Of a stretch of 64,000 nt of DNA, positions 7,577-17,614 are shown in pieces. Location: NCBI RefSeq assembly GCF_002019605.1, contig NZ_KV917368.1, positions 4,881,070 through 4,945,069 of the forward strand, read 5' to 3'. The notes beneath the pieces are model-generated. The model saw nothing but the letters and a program-made list of their open reading frames with translations. It was not told where the DNA came from and ran no database searches. This stretch comes from Alkalihalobacterium alkalinitrilicum. Its GTDB lineage: Bacteria > Bacillota > Bacilli > Bacillales > Bacillaceae_F. Each line of letters begins with the position of its first letter. Position 1 is the stretch's first letter. The position numbers were made by a program, and so were the translations under genes.

Positions 7577-8812
7577 ATGAAAACAATTAGTAAAAAGGTG
7601 GAGGCCGTAATTCCTGTTGAAGGTGGAAGCATCGTGACTCCAAAAGGATTTTCGGCGGCGGGTGTATACACGGCTGTCAAAAAGAGACGTCTTGACTTAG
7701 GGGCAATTGTATGTGAAGTGCCAGCAAGTAGTGCTGGGGTATTCACGTTAAATAAAATTCAAGCTGCACCATTAAAAGTAACGAAAGAAAGTATTGCAGC
7801 AGAAGGTAAATTACGTGCCATTATCGTTAATAGTGGGAATGCGAATGCTTGCACAGGTAAAAAAGGGTTAGAAGATGCTTATGAAATGCGTGAACTAGGA
7901 GCAAAAAAGTTCTCTTTACCTGTACATCAAGTCGCCGTAACTTCAACAGGAGTTATTGGTGAATTTTTACAAATGGATAAAATAAGAAAAGGGATTACCG
8001 AGTTAGATCCTGAGGCGTCATTTGAAGGTGCTGAACGTTTTAATGAAGCGATTTTAACTACGGATACAGTAAAGAAACATGCTTGTTATCAAACGAAAAT
8101 CGATGGAAAAGAAGTGACGATTGGTGGAGTCGCAAAGGGATCAGGAATGATTCATCCGAATATGGCGACGATGCTTGGCTTTGTAACAACAGATGCAAAT
8201 ATTGAAGCAGAAGATTTACAAAAAGCTTTATCCTATGTGACTGACAAAACATTTAATCGCATAACAGTTGATGGAGATACGTCAACGAATGATATGGTTG
8301 TGGTCATGGCTAGTGGGTTAGCAAATAATGAGCCTTTAACTGAAGAGCACCCAAATTGGTCAGATTTTCTTACAGCTTTAGAGAAGACGTGTGAAGGCTT
8401 ATCGAAAAAGATTGCTAGAGATGGTGAAGGTGCCACAAAGCTTATTGAAGTCCAAGTACGTGGTGCGAAGAATGATGAAGAAGCAGGTAAAGTGGCAAAA
8501 CAAATCGTCGGATCTGATCTAGTTAAGTCAGCGATATACGGTACAGATGCAAACTGGGGACGTATTATTTGTGCGATCGGTTATAGTGGCGCTGATATCG
8601 AACCAGAAACGATTGATATTGCACTTGGATCAATTGAAACGTTAAAGATGAGCCAGCCTGTCTCCTTTTCTGAAGAAGAAGCAACGGCGTATTTAAATAA
8701 TGAAAATATTACGATAAACGTAGACTTACATGTTGGTGATGGTTTTGGAAAAGCATGGGGTTGTGATTTAACGTATGACTATGTCAGAATAAATGCCGGT
8801 TATCGTACGTAA
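7577..8812 (+). CDS. argJ: Bifunctional ornithine acetyltransferase / N-acetylglutamate synthase ArgJ
   Basis: Transfers acetyl from N-acetylornithine to glutamate, recycling the acetyl group, and often also makes N-acetylglutamate from acetyl-CoA. The precursor cuts itself at the conserved Ala-Thr bond; here Ala197-Thr198 lie in PNMATMLGF, so alpha and beta chains of about 197 and 214 residues are expected. The oxyanion-hole threonines are in TSTGVIG. No separate argA or argE-like gene lies here, consistent with the cyclic pathway. It starts 32 bases after argC. Confidence 0.96.
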   Translation: MKTISKKVEAVIPVEGGSIVTPKGFSAAGVYTAVKKRRLDLGAIVCEVPASSAGVFTLNKIQAAPLKVTKESIAAEGKLRAIIVNSGNANACTGKKGLEDAYEMRELGAKKFSLPVHQVAVTSTGVIGEFLQMDKIRKGITELDPEASFEGAERFNEAILTTDTVKKHACYQTKIDGKEVTIGGVAKGSGMIHPNMATMLGFVTTDANIEAEDLQKALSYVTDKTFNRITVDGDTSTNDMVVVMASGLANNEPLTEEHPNWSDFLTALEKTCEGLSKKIARDGEGATKLIEVQVRGAKNDEEAGKVAKQIVGSDLVKSAIYGTDANWGRIICAIGYSGADIEPETIDIALGSIETLKMSQPVSFSEEEATAYLNNENITINVDLHVGDGFGKAWGCDLTYDYVRINAGYRT

Positions 8813-8836
8813 ACGATAACAAGTGAGGGGAGAACT

Positions 8837-9616
8837 ATGAAAGAGATTGTCGTTGTTAAATGTGGAGGAAGTACAATCGGAGAACTTTCAGATGATTTTT
8901 TTCTAAGTATAAAGTCTTTAAAAGATGCAGGAAAGTCACCTGTGATCGTCCATGGCGGTGGGCCGGAAATTAACAAACTATTAACTGTAATGAAAATAGA
9001 GAGTGAATTTATAAATGGTTTACGAAAAACAACAAAAGATGTACTAGATACTGCTGAAATGGTTCTTTGCGGAAAAGTAAACAAAAATTTAGTTTTAAAG
9101 TTGCAAGAAGCAGGGTTAAATAGTATTGGATTATCAGGTTGTGATGGGAAGCTTATGACCGCTAAACCGATCGATAAAGAAAGATTAGGTTTTGTTGGTG
9201 AACCCGTTTCTGTTAATAAGCAAATGCTAGAACAGTTAATCGACAGCGATTTAGTCCCTGTTATTGCTCCAATTGGACTTGGTGAGAATGGCGAACGATA
9301 TAATATCAATGCAGACACAGCTGCGGGGGTTATTGCAGACGCTTTAATTGCGAAACAGCTATTATTCGTAACAGATGTCCCAGGTATTCTAAAAAATGGA
9401 ACTTTATTAGAACAAGTTACAACAGAAGAGGTAGAGCAATTAATTGAAAGTGGAACGATTTATGGTGGTATGATCCCTAAAGTAAAAGCAGCAATTAAAA
9501 GTCTACAAGGCAAGATTGAAACGGTGATGATTGTTAATGGAAAGGGAACTTCATTAACGAAACACGGTTCAATCGTTGGCACGAAAGTGATTAAAGAAAA
9601 GGTGGCCTTATCATGA
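8837..9616 (+). CDS. argB: Acetylglutamate kinase ArgB
   Basis: Phosphorylates N-acetylglutamate with ATP. Amino-acid-kinase motifs are intact: [11 protein letters not shown] at the N-terminus for phosphate binding, VHGGGPEIN around residue 39, GLSGCDG, and [15 protein letters not shown] near residue 155. Length 259 matches the short ArgB form of Bacillus, which lacks the N-terminal helix linked to arginine-sensitive hexamers. Its stop overlaps the argD start by four bases. Confidence 0.96.
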   Translation: MKEIVVVKCGGSTIGELSDDFFLSIKSLKDAGKSPVIVHGGGPEINKLLTVMKIESEFINGLRKTTKDVLDTAEMVLCGKVNKNLVLKLQEAGLNSIGLSGCDGKLMTAKPIDKERLGFVGEPVSVNKQMLEQLIDSDLVPVIAPIGLGENGERYNINADTAAGVIADALIAKQLLFVTDVPGILKNGTLLEQVTTEEVEQLIESGTIYGGMIPKVKAAIKSLQGKIETVMIVNGKGTSLTKHGSIVGTKVIKEKVALS

Positions 9617-10743
9617 GTTCGATTTTTCCAACGTATGCAAGATGGGACGTAACAGTGCAAAAAGCAGATGGAGCTATATTAGTTGATACGAATGACAAAG
9701 AATATTTAGACTTTACATCGGGAATTGGTGTTTGTAATTTAGGACACAATCACCCGACTGTAAAAGAAAAAGTTATAGAACAATTAGATCAAGTGTGGCA
9801 TGTATCTAATTTATTTCATATACCGACACAAGAGCAAGCTGCGATGATGTTAACTGAACATACATGTGGTGATTATGTTTTCTTTTGTAATAGTGGTGCA
9901 GAGGGAAATGAAGGTGCGATAAAACTAGCACGAAAATATACAGGGAAATGGAAAATCATTTCTTTTAAACAATCATTTCACGGCAGAACGTTCGGTTCAA
10001 TGTCTGCGACAGGTCAGGATAAAATTCATGAAGGCTATGGTCCATTACTACCTTCTTTTGAATATGCAACTTTTAATGATATCGACTCGGTTAAGAGTTT
10101 AGTAGATGATCAAGTGGCAGCTGTCATGATTGAAGTGATCCAAGGTGAAGGTGGCGTCCATCCTGCTGATCCAGTCTTTATGGAAGCACTTGAGCAGTTA
10201 TGTCAAGAAAACGGGATCTTATTAATTGTGGACGAAGTGCAAACAGGTATTGGCCGAACAGGAAAGGCATTTGCTTATGAACATTACAACATTTCACCAG
10301 ACATTATCGTATCTGCAAAAGGTTTAGGAAACGGATTTCCAATCGGTGCGGTTATCGGAAAAGAAAAGTTGAAAGAAGCCTTTGGTCCAGGAAGCCATGG
10401 CTCCACATATGGTGGAAACCCGTTAGCAACCGCTGCCGCTAGTGCTGTAATGTCAGAAGTTTTTCGGCCTGAATTTCTTAAGCAGGTAGAAGAAAACGGG
10501 CATTATTTTATGAAGTTATTAACGGAAAAACTAACTTCAAGCTTTGTTAAAGAAATCAAAGGAAAAGGTTTAATGATTGGAATTGAATGTACAGGTGAAG
10601 TAGGTCCATTATTAACGCAAATGAGAGAAGAAGGCTTCTTAGCCCTAAGTGCAGGCCCTAATGTTATTCGATTATTACCGCCATTAACGGTGACGAAAGA
10701 TCAATTGGAAAAAGCGGCAGCAATACTAGCCGATGTTCTATAA
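9613..10743 (+). CDS. argD: Acetylornithine aminotransferase ArgD
   Basis: A class III PLP aminotransferase that converts N-acetylglutamate semialdehyde to N-acetylornithine with glutamate as donor. PLP contacts are the [15 protein letters not shown] loop, Asp207 in VDEVQTG and the Schiff-base Lys236 in [13 protein letters not shown]. The ATG overlaps argB (ATGA), so it is translationally coupled. Length 376 is normal for bacillar ArgD. A 114-base gap with a second ARG-box-like site follows before carA. Confidence 0.95.
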   Translation: MSSIFPTYARWDVTVQKADGAILVDTNDKEYLDFTSGIGVCNLGHNHPTVKEKVIEQLDQVWHVSNLFHIPTQEQAAMMLTEHTCGDYVFFCNSGAEGNEGAIKLARKYTGKWKIISFKQSFHGRTFGSMSATGQDKIHEGYGPLLPSFEYATFNDIDSVKSLVDDQVAAVMIEVIQGEGGVHPADPVFMEALEQLCQENGILLIVDEVQTGIGRTGKAFAYEHYNISPDIIVSAKGLGNGFPIGAVIGKEKLKEAFGPGSHGSTYGGNPLATAAASAVMSEVFRPEFLKQVEENGHYFMKLLTEKLTSSFVKEIKGKGLMIGIECTGEVGPLLTQMREEGFLALSAGPNVIRLLPPLTVTKDQLEKAAAILADVL

Positions 10744-10791
10744 ACCATAATAAAATAGATATCTCAAATGACGAAATTTTTTTTAAGTAAT

Positions 10792-10809
10792 ATTGAATAA
10801 AAATACTAA
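10792..10809 (+). promoter_or_regulatory. Second ARG-box-like site before carA
   Basis: ATTGAATAAAAATACTAA contains the left ARG half-site and AT core (TGAATAAAAAT) found upstream of argC. It sits 49 bases before carA in the largest gap of the operon. It may be an auxiliary operator or part of an internal promoter; the right half-site is poor. Confidence 0.4.
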
Positions 10810-10857
10810 AACTAAAATAAATATACGGACATTGAGTGTGGTGAGGAGGAGAAGGAA

Positions 10858-11937
10858 ATGAAAGGCTATTTAGTGCTCTCCACAGGAGAAACATTTGAAG
10901 GGGAATGGGTTGGCCAAGAAGTAGATGTGTACGGTGAGGTCGTTTTCTTTACAGGGATGACAGGATATCAAGAGGTAATAACAGACCCTTCTTTTAAAGG
11001 TCAAATCGTCGTATTTACGTATCCGTTGATCGGAAATTACGGCGTAAATGATTTTGATAATGAAAGTAAGCATCCACAAGTTTCAGGTGTAATTATGAGT
11101 GAATGCAACCCAAGTGGTTTTCACTACGAATCGAAACAATCTTTTCAAGATAATTGTGAAAGCTCAAATATTCCAATGTTAACGGGCATTGACACACGTG
11201 CGGTTGTGAAGCGTATTCGTGAACTAGGTGACATGGGTGCTATTATAACGACAGATTTAAGTCGAGTGAACTTTGACCAATATGAACCGATTGATCAGTT
11301 AAATTTAGTCGAAGAAGTTTCGACAAAAGAAACTGTTACTTACGGTGAAGGTAGTTCTCATGTCGTTCTCATCGATTTTGGTTATAAGAAATCGATTGTC
11401 GATACATTAGTGAAATTCGATTGTAAAGTTACAGTCGTTCCCTACGATACACCGTTTGAAACGATAGTAACGTTAAAGCCAGATGGCATTTTATTATCCA
11501 ATGGCCCTGGTAATCCAAAACAGATGGCAGCTCAACTAAATGATATTAAAAAATTAGCAGCAACATATCCAACGTTCGGTATTTGTTTAGGTCATCAATT
11601 GCTAGCATTAGCGTTTGGAGCAGATACAGAAAAGCTTCGTTTTGGTCATCGTGGTGCAAACCAGCCTGTCCAAGATTTACTTACGAAAAGAGTGTATATG
11701 ACCTCACAAAACCATAGTTATGTTGTAAAAGAAAATTCTTTACAAGATACGGGTCTAGTCGCTCGTTATAAAAATATTAATGATGGATCGGTTGAAGGTC
11801 TTATTCACACTCAATTACCAGTAGCATCCGTTCAATTTCATCCTGAAGCCCATCCTGGCCCGTCAGATAGTGAAGAGATTTTTTCAATTTTCATAAAAGA
11901 AATGAGCAGCAAGAGGAGAGAGAAAGCTTATGCCTAG
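10858..11937 (+). CDS. carA: Carbamoyl-phosphate synthase small subunit (arginine-specific)
   Basis: The glutaminase subunit that releases ammonia from glutamine for carbamoyl phosphate. The N-terminal CPSase small domain (VLSTGETFEGE, GMTGYQEVITDPS) is followed by a class I amidotransferase with Cys243 in GICLGHQLLA and His328/Glu330 in VQFHPEA. Its place between argD and argF points to the arginine pathway rather than the pyrimidine pyrAA copy. GAGGAGAAGGA precedes the ATG. It overlaps carB by eight bases. Confidence 0.95.
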   Translation: MKGYLVLSTGETFEGEWVGQEVDVYGEVVFFTGMTGYQEVITDPSFKGQIVVFTYPLIGNYGVNDFDNESKHPQVSGVIMSECNPSGFHYESKQSFQDNCESSNIPMLTGIDTRAVVKRIRELGDMGAIITTDLSRVNFDQYEPIDQLNLVEEVSTKETVTYGEGSSHVVLIDFGYKKSIVDTLVKFDCKVTVVPYDTPFETIVTLKPDGILLSNGPGNPKQMAAQLNDIKKLAATYPTFGICLGHQLLALAFGADTEKLRFGHRGANQPVQDLLTKRVYMTSQNHSYVVKENSLQDTGLVARYKNINDGSVEGLIHTQLPVASVQFHPEAHPGPSDSEEIFSIFIKEMSSKRREKAYA

Positions 11938-14900
11938 AATTACGTCGATATCGTCAGTGCTTGTGATTGGCTCAGGACCAATTGTCATTGGGCAAGCGGC
12001 AGAATTTGATTATGCTGGAACACAAGCATGTCTTGCACTAAAAGAAGAAGGAATCCGCGTTATACTCGTTAATAACAATCCAGCAACTGTCATGACCGAC
12101 GAAGCGTGTGCAGACGTAGTTTATTTTGAACCGCTAACCGTTGAGAGTATTGAGAAAATCATTCAAAAAGAACAACCCGATGGGCTTCTAGCAACATTAG
12201 GTGGTCAAACGGGATTGAATTTGGCTTTTGCTCTTCATAAGGCTAATATTTTAGACAAATATAACGTTCATCTTTTAGGTACACCGATCGAGTCGATTAT
12301 GAAAGGTGAAGACCGTGAAGAATTTCGCGACTTAATGAACGAGTTAAATGAGCCTGTTCCTGAAAGTCAAATTGTATCAACGGAAGAAGCTGCTGTGAAG
12401 TTTGCAAACTCAGTAGGGTATCCAATTATTATCCGTCCCGCTTACACATTAGGAGGAGCTGGTGGTGGCATAGCAGATGATGAAAAGGAACTTCGTTATA
12501 TCGTAAAAGGTGGTTTAGCGCAAAGCCCGATTACGCAATGCTTAATTGAACGAAGTATCGCAGGTTTTAAAGAAATTGAATATGAAGTCATGCGTGATGC
12601 AAACGATACGTGCATTACGGTTTGTAATATGGAAAACATCGATCCAGTAGGTATTCATACAGGAGATTCGATTGTTGTTGCACCTTCTCAAACATTAACA
12701 GATGTTGAGTACCAAATGCTTAGATCGGCTTCTGTTAAAATTATTCGCGCATTAGGAATTGTTGGTGGTTGTAATATTCAATTTGCACTTGATCCTAATA
12801 GTAAGCAATATTATTTAATTGAAGTAAACCCACGTGTAAGTAGGTCTTCAGCACTTGCATCTAAAGCAACAGGCTATCCGATTGCTCGTATGGCGGCGAA
12901 GTTAAGTATAGGTTATCATTTGCATGAACTACTAAATCCTGTAACAGGACATACGTACGCAAGTTTTGAACCTGCCCTTGACTATGTCGTCGTAAAATTC
13001 CCACGTTGGCCGTTTGATAAATTTACTCAAGCTGATCGTAAGCTTGGAACACAAATGAAAGCGACAGGGGAAGTTATGGCGATTGAAAGAAACTTGGAAA
13101 GTGGTATTCAAAAAGCTGTTCGTTCTTTAGAGATCAAAACAGACGGTTTATCGTTCCCAGCCCTAAAGAAATGGGGTGACGAAGAGCTTTGGGAAGTCGT
13201 GAAGAAAGCTGATGATCGACGCTTCTTTGCGATCCTCGAGTTGTTGCGTCGCGGGATTACAGTAGATACTATACATGAGGAAACGATGATTAACTTGTTT
13301 TTCTTATATAGCTTCAAACACTTGATTGATTTAGAACAAGAAATTACAAATTCATCACTTGAGTTGGTTAGTGAAGCGGATTTAATCAAATATAAACGAT
13401 TTGGATTTTCTGACCAATGGATCAGTCAAGTTTGGAATGTTTCTCTTCATGATGTGCGTGAAAAGCGAAAAGCTTATGGCATCTTACCATCATATAAAAT
13501 GGTCGATACGTGTGCAGCAGAGTTTACTGCTAATACTGCCTACTATTATTCAAGTTGGCACGGCGAACATGATGTTGATGTTTCAAGCAATAAAAAGAAA
13601 ATATTAATCGTTGGCTCAGGGCCAATCCGAATTGGTCAAGGGATTGAGTTTGACTACTGCTCAGTTCACGGGGCCATTAGTTTAAAAAAGCTTGGTTATG
13701 AAGCGATTATCATGAATAACAATCCAGAAACGGTAAGTACCGACTATGAAATGGCAGACCGTCTCTATTTTGAACCATTAACAGTCGAGGATGTCTTGAA
13801 TGTTGTGGAATTAGAACAAATAGAAGGTGTAATCGTTCAGTTAGGAGGTCAAACGGCTATCTCTCTCGTTCAAGGGTTAGAAGAAGCTGGAGTTCGTCTC
13901 TATGGCACAACAATGGATACAATTGATCAACTTGAAGACCGTGGACGATTTTATGATTTTATGAAGAGCGTGAATGTTCCACATATTCCAGGAGTTACTG
14001 TGTACGATGAAGTTGGCTTAGTAGAACAAGCAGAAAAAATCGGTTATCCTGTGTTACTTCGTCCTTCTTATGTTATTGGTGGTCAAGGAATGGTCATTAT
14101 TACAAGTCGAGAAGAAATGGTTGATTATGTAAATAATCAAGACCAATCCATCGTTTTTCCTATTTTAATTGATGCGTATTATCCTGGGGTAGAGATTGAA
14201 GTTGATGCCCTTACAGACGGAGAAGATATTTTAATTCCTGGGATGTTCGAACATATTGAAAAAGCTGGAGTTCATTCAGGAGATAGTATGGCGGTAACTC
14301 CACCGTTTTCTTTAAAAGAAGAGGTCAAACAAACGGTTTACGAATATACGAATAAAATTGCAAAAGGAATGGATTTTAAAGGGATTTTTAATATCCAATT
14401 TGTTTTGTATAATCATCAGCTATATGTAATTGAAATTAACCCACGAGCATCGAGAACAGTTCCAATCTTAAGTAAAGTAACAGGTCTTAATATGGTGGAA
14501 ACGACGGTCCAACTATTATTAGGTCAGTCATTACGTAATTTAGGATTACCGACAGGACATCTTCCTGAGACGAATTATTATACAGTCAAAGCACCAATTT
14601 TCTCGTATAGCAAATTAGCAGGATTAGATCCTATCCTTGAAGCTGAGATGAAATCGACAGGTGAATTAATCAGTATTGGTAATACTGTGGAAGATGCGAT
14701 GAAAAAAGCATTTGCTTGGAGCGAAGGGCAAATTCCACCGCTATATCGACAAAAAGGATTGATTTTTGTTAACATCGCAGAGGAAGAGCTAGCTGAATTT
14801 CGTCCTCTAGTTAAAAAGATGAGCGAGTTAGGGTTTACAATTGTGGAAGAAAACCAGCTTCTATCTGATAGTAGACCACTCACTTTTAATGAGTGGATTG

Positions 14901-15106
14901 ACCAAGAAGATGCAGTCGCCTATATTAGTATACCTAAAAAAGGGTATAAGACATGGAAAGAACAAAGACAACAGGCTTTGAAAAACCGTGTAACCGTCAT
15001 TACGGAAATGACGACGTTATCGATGATGCTTAATAGCATAAATGGAAATGCTGATGAAGTTGTTTCTATACAAGAATGGATGCACCGAACAAAATCAAGT
15101 GTATAA
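11930..15106 (+). CDS. carB: Carbamoyl-phosphate synthase large subunit (arginine-specific)
   Basis: The 1058-residue synthetase subunit, with two homologous ATP-grasp halves. The first begins VLVIGSGPIVIGQAAEFDYAG and makes carboxyphosphate/carbamate. The second begins ILIVGSGPIRIGQGIEFDYCS near residue 557 and phosphorylates carbamate. Both carry ATP-grasp metal motifs (LIEVNPRVSRSSAL and VIEINPRASRTVPIL). The C-terminal ~120 residues form an MGS-like domain that is short and divergent, as in other arginine-specific Bacillus enzymes. Its overlap with carA means coupled translation. Confidence 0.95.
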   Translation: MPRITSISSVLVIGSGPIVIGQAAEFDYAGTQACLALKEEGIRVILVNNNPATVMTDEACADVVYFEPLTVESIEKIIQKEQPDGLLATLGGQTGLNLAFALHKANILDKYNVHLLGTPIESIMKGEDREEFRDLMNELNEPVPESQIVSTEEAAVKFANSVGYPIIIRPAYTLGGAGGGIADDEKELRYIVKGGLAQSPITQCLIERSIAGFKEIEYEVMRDANDTCITVCNMENIDPVGIHTGDSIVVAPSQTLTDVEYQMLRSASVKIIRALGIVGGCNIQFALDPNSKQYYLIEVNPRVSRSSALASKATGYPIARMAAKLSIGYHLHELLNPVTGHTYASFEPALDYVVVKFPRWPFDKFTQADRKLGTQMKATGEVMAIERNLESGIQKAVRSLEIKTDGLSFPALKKWGDEELWEVVKKADDRRFFAILELLRRGITVDTIHEETMINLFFLYSFKHLIDLEQEITNSSLELVSEADLIKYKRFGFSDQWISQVWNVSLHDVREKRKAYGILPSYKMVDTCAAEFTANTAYYYSSWHGEHDVDVSSNKKKILIVGSGPIRIGQGIEFDYCSVHGAISLKKLGYEAIIMNNNPETVSTDYEMADRLYFEPLTVEDVLNVVELEQIEGVIVQLGGQTAISLVQGLEEAGVRLYGTTMDTIDQLEDRGRFYDFMKSVNVPHIPGVTVYDEVGLVEQAEKIGYPVLLRPSYVIGGQGMVIITSREEMVDYVNNQDQSIVFPILIDAYYPGVEIEVDALTDGEDILIPGMFEHIEKAGVHSGDSMAVTPPFSLKEEVKQTVYEYTNKIAKGMDFKGIFNIQFVLYNHQLYVIEINPRASRTVPILSKVTGLNMVETTVQLLLGQSLRNLGLPTGHLPETNYYTVKAPIFSYSKLAGLDPILEAEMKSTGELISIGNTVEDAMKKAFAWSEGQIPPLYRQKGLIFVNIAEEELAEFRPLVKKMSELGFTIVEENQLLSDSRPLTFNEWIDQEDAVAYISIPKKGYKTWKEQRQQALKNRVTVITEMTTLSMMLNSINGNADEVVSIQEWMHRTKSSV

Positions 15107-15118
15107 GGTTGTGATCAA

Positions 15119-16078
15119 ATGCTACAGTTTGAAACAAAAGTAGATGTGAATAAATTAAAAGGAAAAGATTTTTTAACTTTACTTGATTTTAGTTCTGATG
15201 AAGTTTTCTACTTATTAGAGTTAGCAAGTAAAATGAAAAAGGAACAAAAGGAAGGAATAATCTCAAATGTACTTCAAGGAAAATCCCTAGGAATGATCTT
15301 TGAAAACGCGTCGACAAGAACGAGGGTATCCTTCGAAGTTGGTATGACACAGCTTGGAGGACATGCGTTATTTTTAAGTCCTCGCGATCTTCAAATTGGA
15401 AGAGGTGAGCCGATTTCAGATACAGCCCGTGCATTATCTCGTTATGTTGATGCGATTATGATCCGTACGAATAGTCATGAGAAAGTGGAAGAACTGGCCA
15501 ATTATTCAACAGTACCCGTCATTAATGCACTGACGGACTATTATCATCCATGCCAAGGATTAGCAGACCTGTTAACAATCTATGAGCATAAAGGAACATT
15601 TGAAGGAATTAAAGTAGTGTATGTTGGCGATGGAAACAATGTCGCGCATTCGCTTATCATTGGTGCTGCTAAAGTAGGAATGGATATTTCGGTAGCATCT
15701 CCAAGTGGTTACGAAGTGGACCCAGATATTGTTCAGAAAGCGCAAGAGGTTGCTGCGTTAACGGGATCAAACATAACGATTACAAATGATCCAATTGAGG
15801 CTGTAACAGATGCTGACATCATCTATACTGATGTTTGGGCAAGTATGGGTTATGAGGCAGAGCAAAAAGACCGAGAAGCTGCTTTTGCACCGTACCAAGT
15901 AAATCGTGAATTAGTCAGCTACGCGAAAGATGATTACATTTTCTTACATTGTCTGCCTGCTCATCGCGGTGAAGAAGTAACCGCAGATATCATTGATAGC
16001 CCACACTCTGTTGTCTTTGATGAAGCGGAAAACCGTTTACATGTACAAAAAGCAGTACTGGCAACATTAATTAAATAA
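15119..16078 (+). CDS. argF: Ornithine carbamoyltransferase ArgF
   Basis: Joins carbamoyl phosphate and ornithine to citrulline. The carbamoyl-phosphate loop is STRTR (65-69) and the ornithine/catalytic motif is HCLP (277-280). HPCQGLADLLT around residue 143 is the third signature. The start lies 12 bases after carB. It closes the arginine operon; argG and argH, needed to turn citrulline into arginine, are not in this window. A strong terminator follows. Confidence 0.96.
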   Translation: MLQFETKVDVNKLKGKDFLTLLDFSSDEVFYLLELASKMKKEQKEGIISNVLQGKSLGMIFENASTRTRVSFEVGMTQLGGHALFLSPRDLQIGRGEPISDTARALSRYVDAIMIRTNSHEKVEELANYSTVPVINALTDYYHPCQGLADLLTIYEHKGTFEGIKVVYVGDGNNVAHSLIIGAAKVGMDISVASPSGYEVDPDIVQKAQEVAALTGSNITITNDPIEAVTDADIIYTDVWASMGYEAEQKDREAAFAPYQVNRELVSYAKDDYIFLHCLPAHRGEEVTADIIDSPHSVVFDEAENRLHVQKAVLATLIK

Positions 16079-16104
16079 CCGCAGCAAAATAAATATATAC
16101 TATC

Positions 16105-16143
16105 AAGAGCGTAATGAATGTAAAAGTCATTGCGCTCTTTGGT
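16105..16143 (+). terminator. Terminator of the arginine operon
   Basis: AAGAGCGTAATGA (16105-16117) pairs with TCATTGCGCTCTT (16127-16139) over 13 positions with one G-U pair and a T-rich tail. Confidence 0.85.
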
Positions 16144-16248
16144 TTGTACTTAAATCGTGGAAATCCTCTTCATAAATTTCTTCCTAATACGTAAAATACA
16201 CGTTAACTGGTTATATTATTTATGACACTGTAAAAGGAGTGAAATAAA

Positions 16249-16428
16249 ATGGGCCAAAACCATCAATTTGTACCTGGGCAAAAAGTGCCGAATAATGGAA
16301 TATACGTTGAAATAGGTGAAACTGGAAGCATGGTGCAAAATCCAAAGTCTATAAAATTAAAAGCGGGCGATACATTCCCACAAGCAACAAACCAAAATCG
16401 CAAATGGATGCCTAAACGCAAACCATAA
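16249..16428 (+). CDS. yjzC: YjzC family small protein, 59 aa
   Basis: The product begins MGQNHQFVPGQKVPNNG and ends in MPKRKP. It closely matches the Bacillus YjzC family, which in B. subtilis also follows argF directly. AAAGGAGTG stands eight bases before the ATG. The protein is basic, Gly/Asn-rich, probably cytoplasmic, with a YVEIGETG stretch like small beta-barrel domains. Function is unknown. Confidence 0.85.
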   Translation: MGQNHQFVPGQKVPNNGIYVEIGETGSMVQNPKSIKLKAGDTFPQATNQNRKWMPKRKP

Positions 16429-16438
16429 AACATCCCCA

Positions 16439-16494
16439 ATAGGGTGACTAGGCCAGTGCCTAATTGCAGTAGAGGACTTGTAGTCACCCTACTT
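16439..16494 (+). terminator. Possible terminator after yjzC
   Basis: AGGGTGACTA (16441-16450) pairs perfectly with TAGTCACCCT (16481-16490) across a 30-base loop and is followed by ACTTTAG. The long loop and poor T-run make the terminator role tentative. Confidence 0.45.
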
Positions 16495-16596
16495 TAGATT
16501 AGCAGGAAAATGAGTAATAAATTAACAATAAAAGCATTTTTCTTTTATTTAGTACATATGAATAATAAGAAGTAGGGACATATTTTGGAGGTTCTT

Positions 16597-16716
16597 ATGG
16601 AAAATTTAAAAGCGGAGTTAGATGCGTTATTAGAGCAACCAGAGAATAATTTAACTGAAATTGGTAGAGAACGAATAGAGTGGATTTTACAAGAATTAAA
16701 TAGTGAAGAAGAATAG
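16597..16716 (+). CDS. Small acidic protein, 39 aa
   Basis: The frame starts MENLKAELDALLEQPE and ends LNSEEE. TTGGAGG sits six bases before the ATG. The product is acidic and predicted to be fully helical, with no hydrophobic segment. I recognise no family. It occupies roughly the place of yjzD in B. subtilis, but YjzD is a membrane protein, so this is not the same gene. Confidence 0.55.
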   Translation: MENLKAELDALLEQPENNLTEIGRERIEWILQELNSEEE

Positions 16717-16815
16717 CCTCATAACTAATCTAACGTTCAGTTATTGCATTTCTCGAATTTTTGCATAAATTAAATTGAGATGTTCGAGAAATATTCACAT
16801 GAGGATGAGGGAAAA

Positions 16816-17571
16816 ATGAGCGTAAGCGAACGGTTTTTTTGTATCCATGAACAGTGGAGTGTTGTCCATTTACCAGAAAAACCGAATGGATTTGCAATTC
16901 TATTAATAGGTGATATTGATCACTATGTAAATGAACGAACGTCGTTGTGGCTCAAACACCCAGAACGCTTAATTTTTATAAACACACTTAGAAAAGAAGG
17001 ATATACTATTTTCACGTCGAATTTTTTTGGAAGACATTGGGGTAGTGAGAAAGCATATGAATTGGCCGAAAGTCTTTACCACTTTATAATGAAAAGAGAA
17101 ACCTTAAACCGTCATATTCATATTATCGCTGAAGGAATGGGCGCATTATTGGCATTGAAGCTTTTTGAAAGAATGGATAATAATATCCGTTCAGCAATCA
17201 TGATTAATCCGTGCCTTCACCTTTATCGACATTACAAGACAGAGCAAAATAACCGTTTATTTTATAAGCGTCTTCTTTCAGAGTTATCTTCCGCTTACGG
17301 CGTAGAAAAAGAAGAAGTGGAAGAACAAGTATTGAAGGTAAATAAGGTGTGGAAATCGAAACACCAAATACCATTGCACATTTTTCACGAGACAAGTTAT
17401 CGAAAATATAGATTTGAGGAACATAGTAAAAGATATGAGAAATATCGTTCTTCAATCAATCATCCTATCAACCTCACACTGTATTTACCAGGAAAATCAA
17501 TTTCGTATTTTAATAACCAAATCTTTTCTTTTTTTCGGCAATATGAAAAAAACTTAACAAATCCTCTCTGA
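16816..17571 (+). CDS. YjaU-like alpha/beta-hydrolase-fold protein, catalytic Ser missing
   Basis: A 251-residue protein with the strand-turn order of an alpha/beta hydrolase: FAILLIGDIDHYVN early, GYTIFTSNFFGRHWG, then a nucleophile-elbow region reading AEGMGALLALKL. The usual GxSxG is replaced: Ser is Gly, so hydrolase activity is doubtful. A family of putative hydrolases occupies the same position (yjaU) in B. subtilis. I start it at 16816, five bases after GAGGG; an ATG at 16780 lacks a ribosome site. The stop codon lies inside the terminator stem. Confidence 0.7.
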   Translation: MSVSERFFCIHEQWSVVHLPEKPNGFAILLIGDIDHYVNERTSLWLKHPERLIFINTLRKEGYTIFTSNFFGRHWGSEKAYELAESLYHFIMKRETLNRHIHIIAEGMGALLALKLFERMDNNIRSAIMINPCLHLYRHYKTEQNNRLFYKRLLSELSSAYGVEKEEVEEQVLKVNKVWKSKHQIPLHIFHETSYRKYRFEEHSKRYEKYRSSINHPINLTLYLPGKSISYFNNQIFSFFRQYEKNLTNPL

Positions 17572-17597
17572 CAGTATATTCAGAGAGGATTTATTTT
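17559..17597 (+). terminator. Terminator after the YjaU-like gene
   Basis: AAATCCTCTCTGA (17559-17571) and TCAGAGAGGATTT (17580-17592) form a 13-bp perfect stem followed by ATTTT. Confidence 0.85.
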
Positions 17598-17614
17598 AAG
17601 AATGGGGGAAAAGT

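Noticed and set aside
8800-9318. Long minus-strand frame opposite argB
   Set aside because: It is antisense to a clear kinase gene and shows no ribosome site or protein-like makeup.
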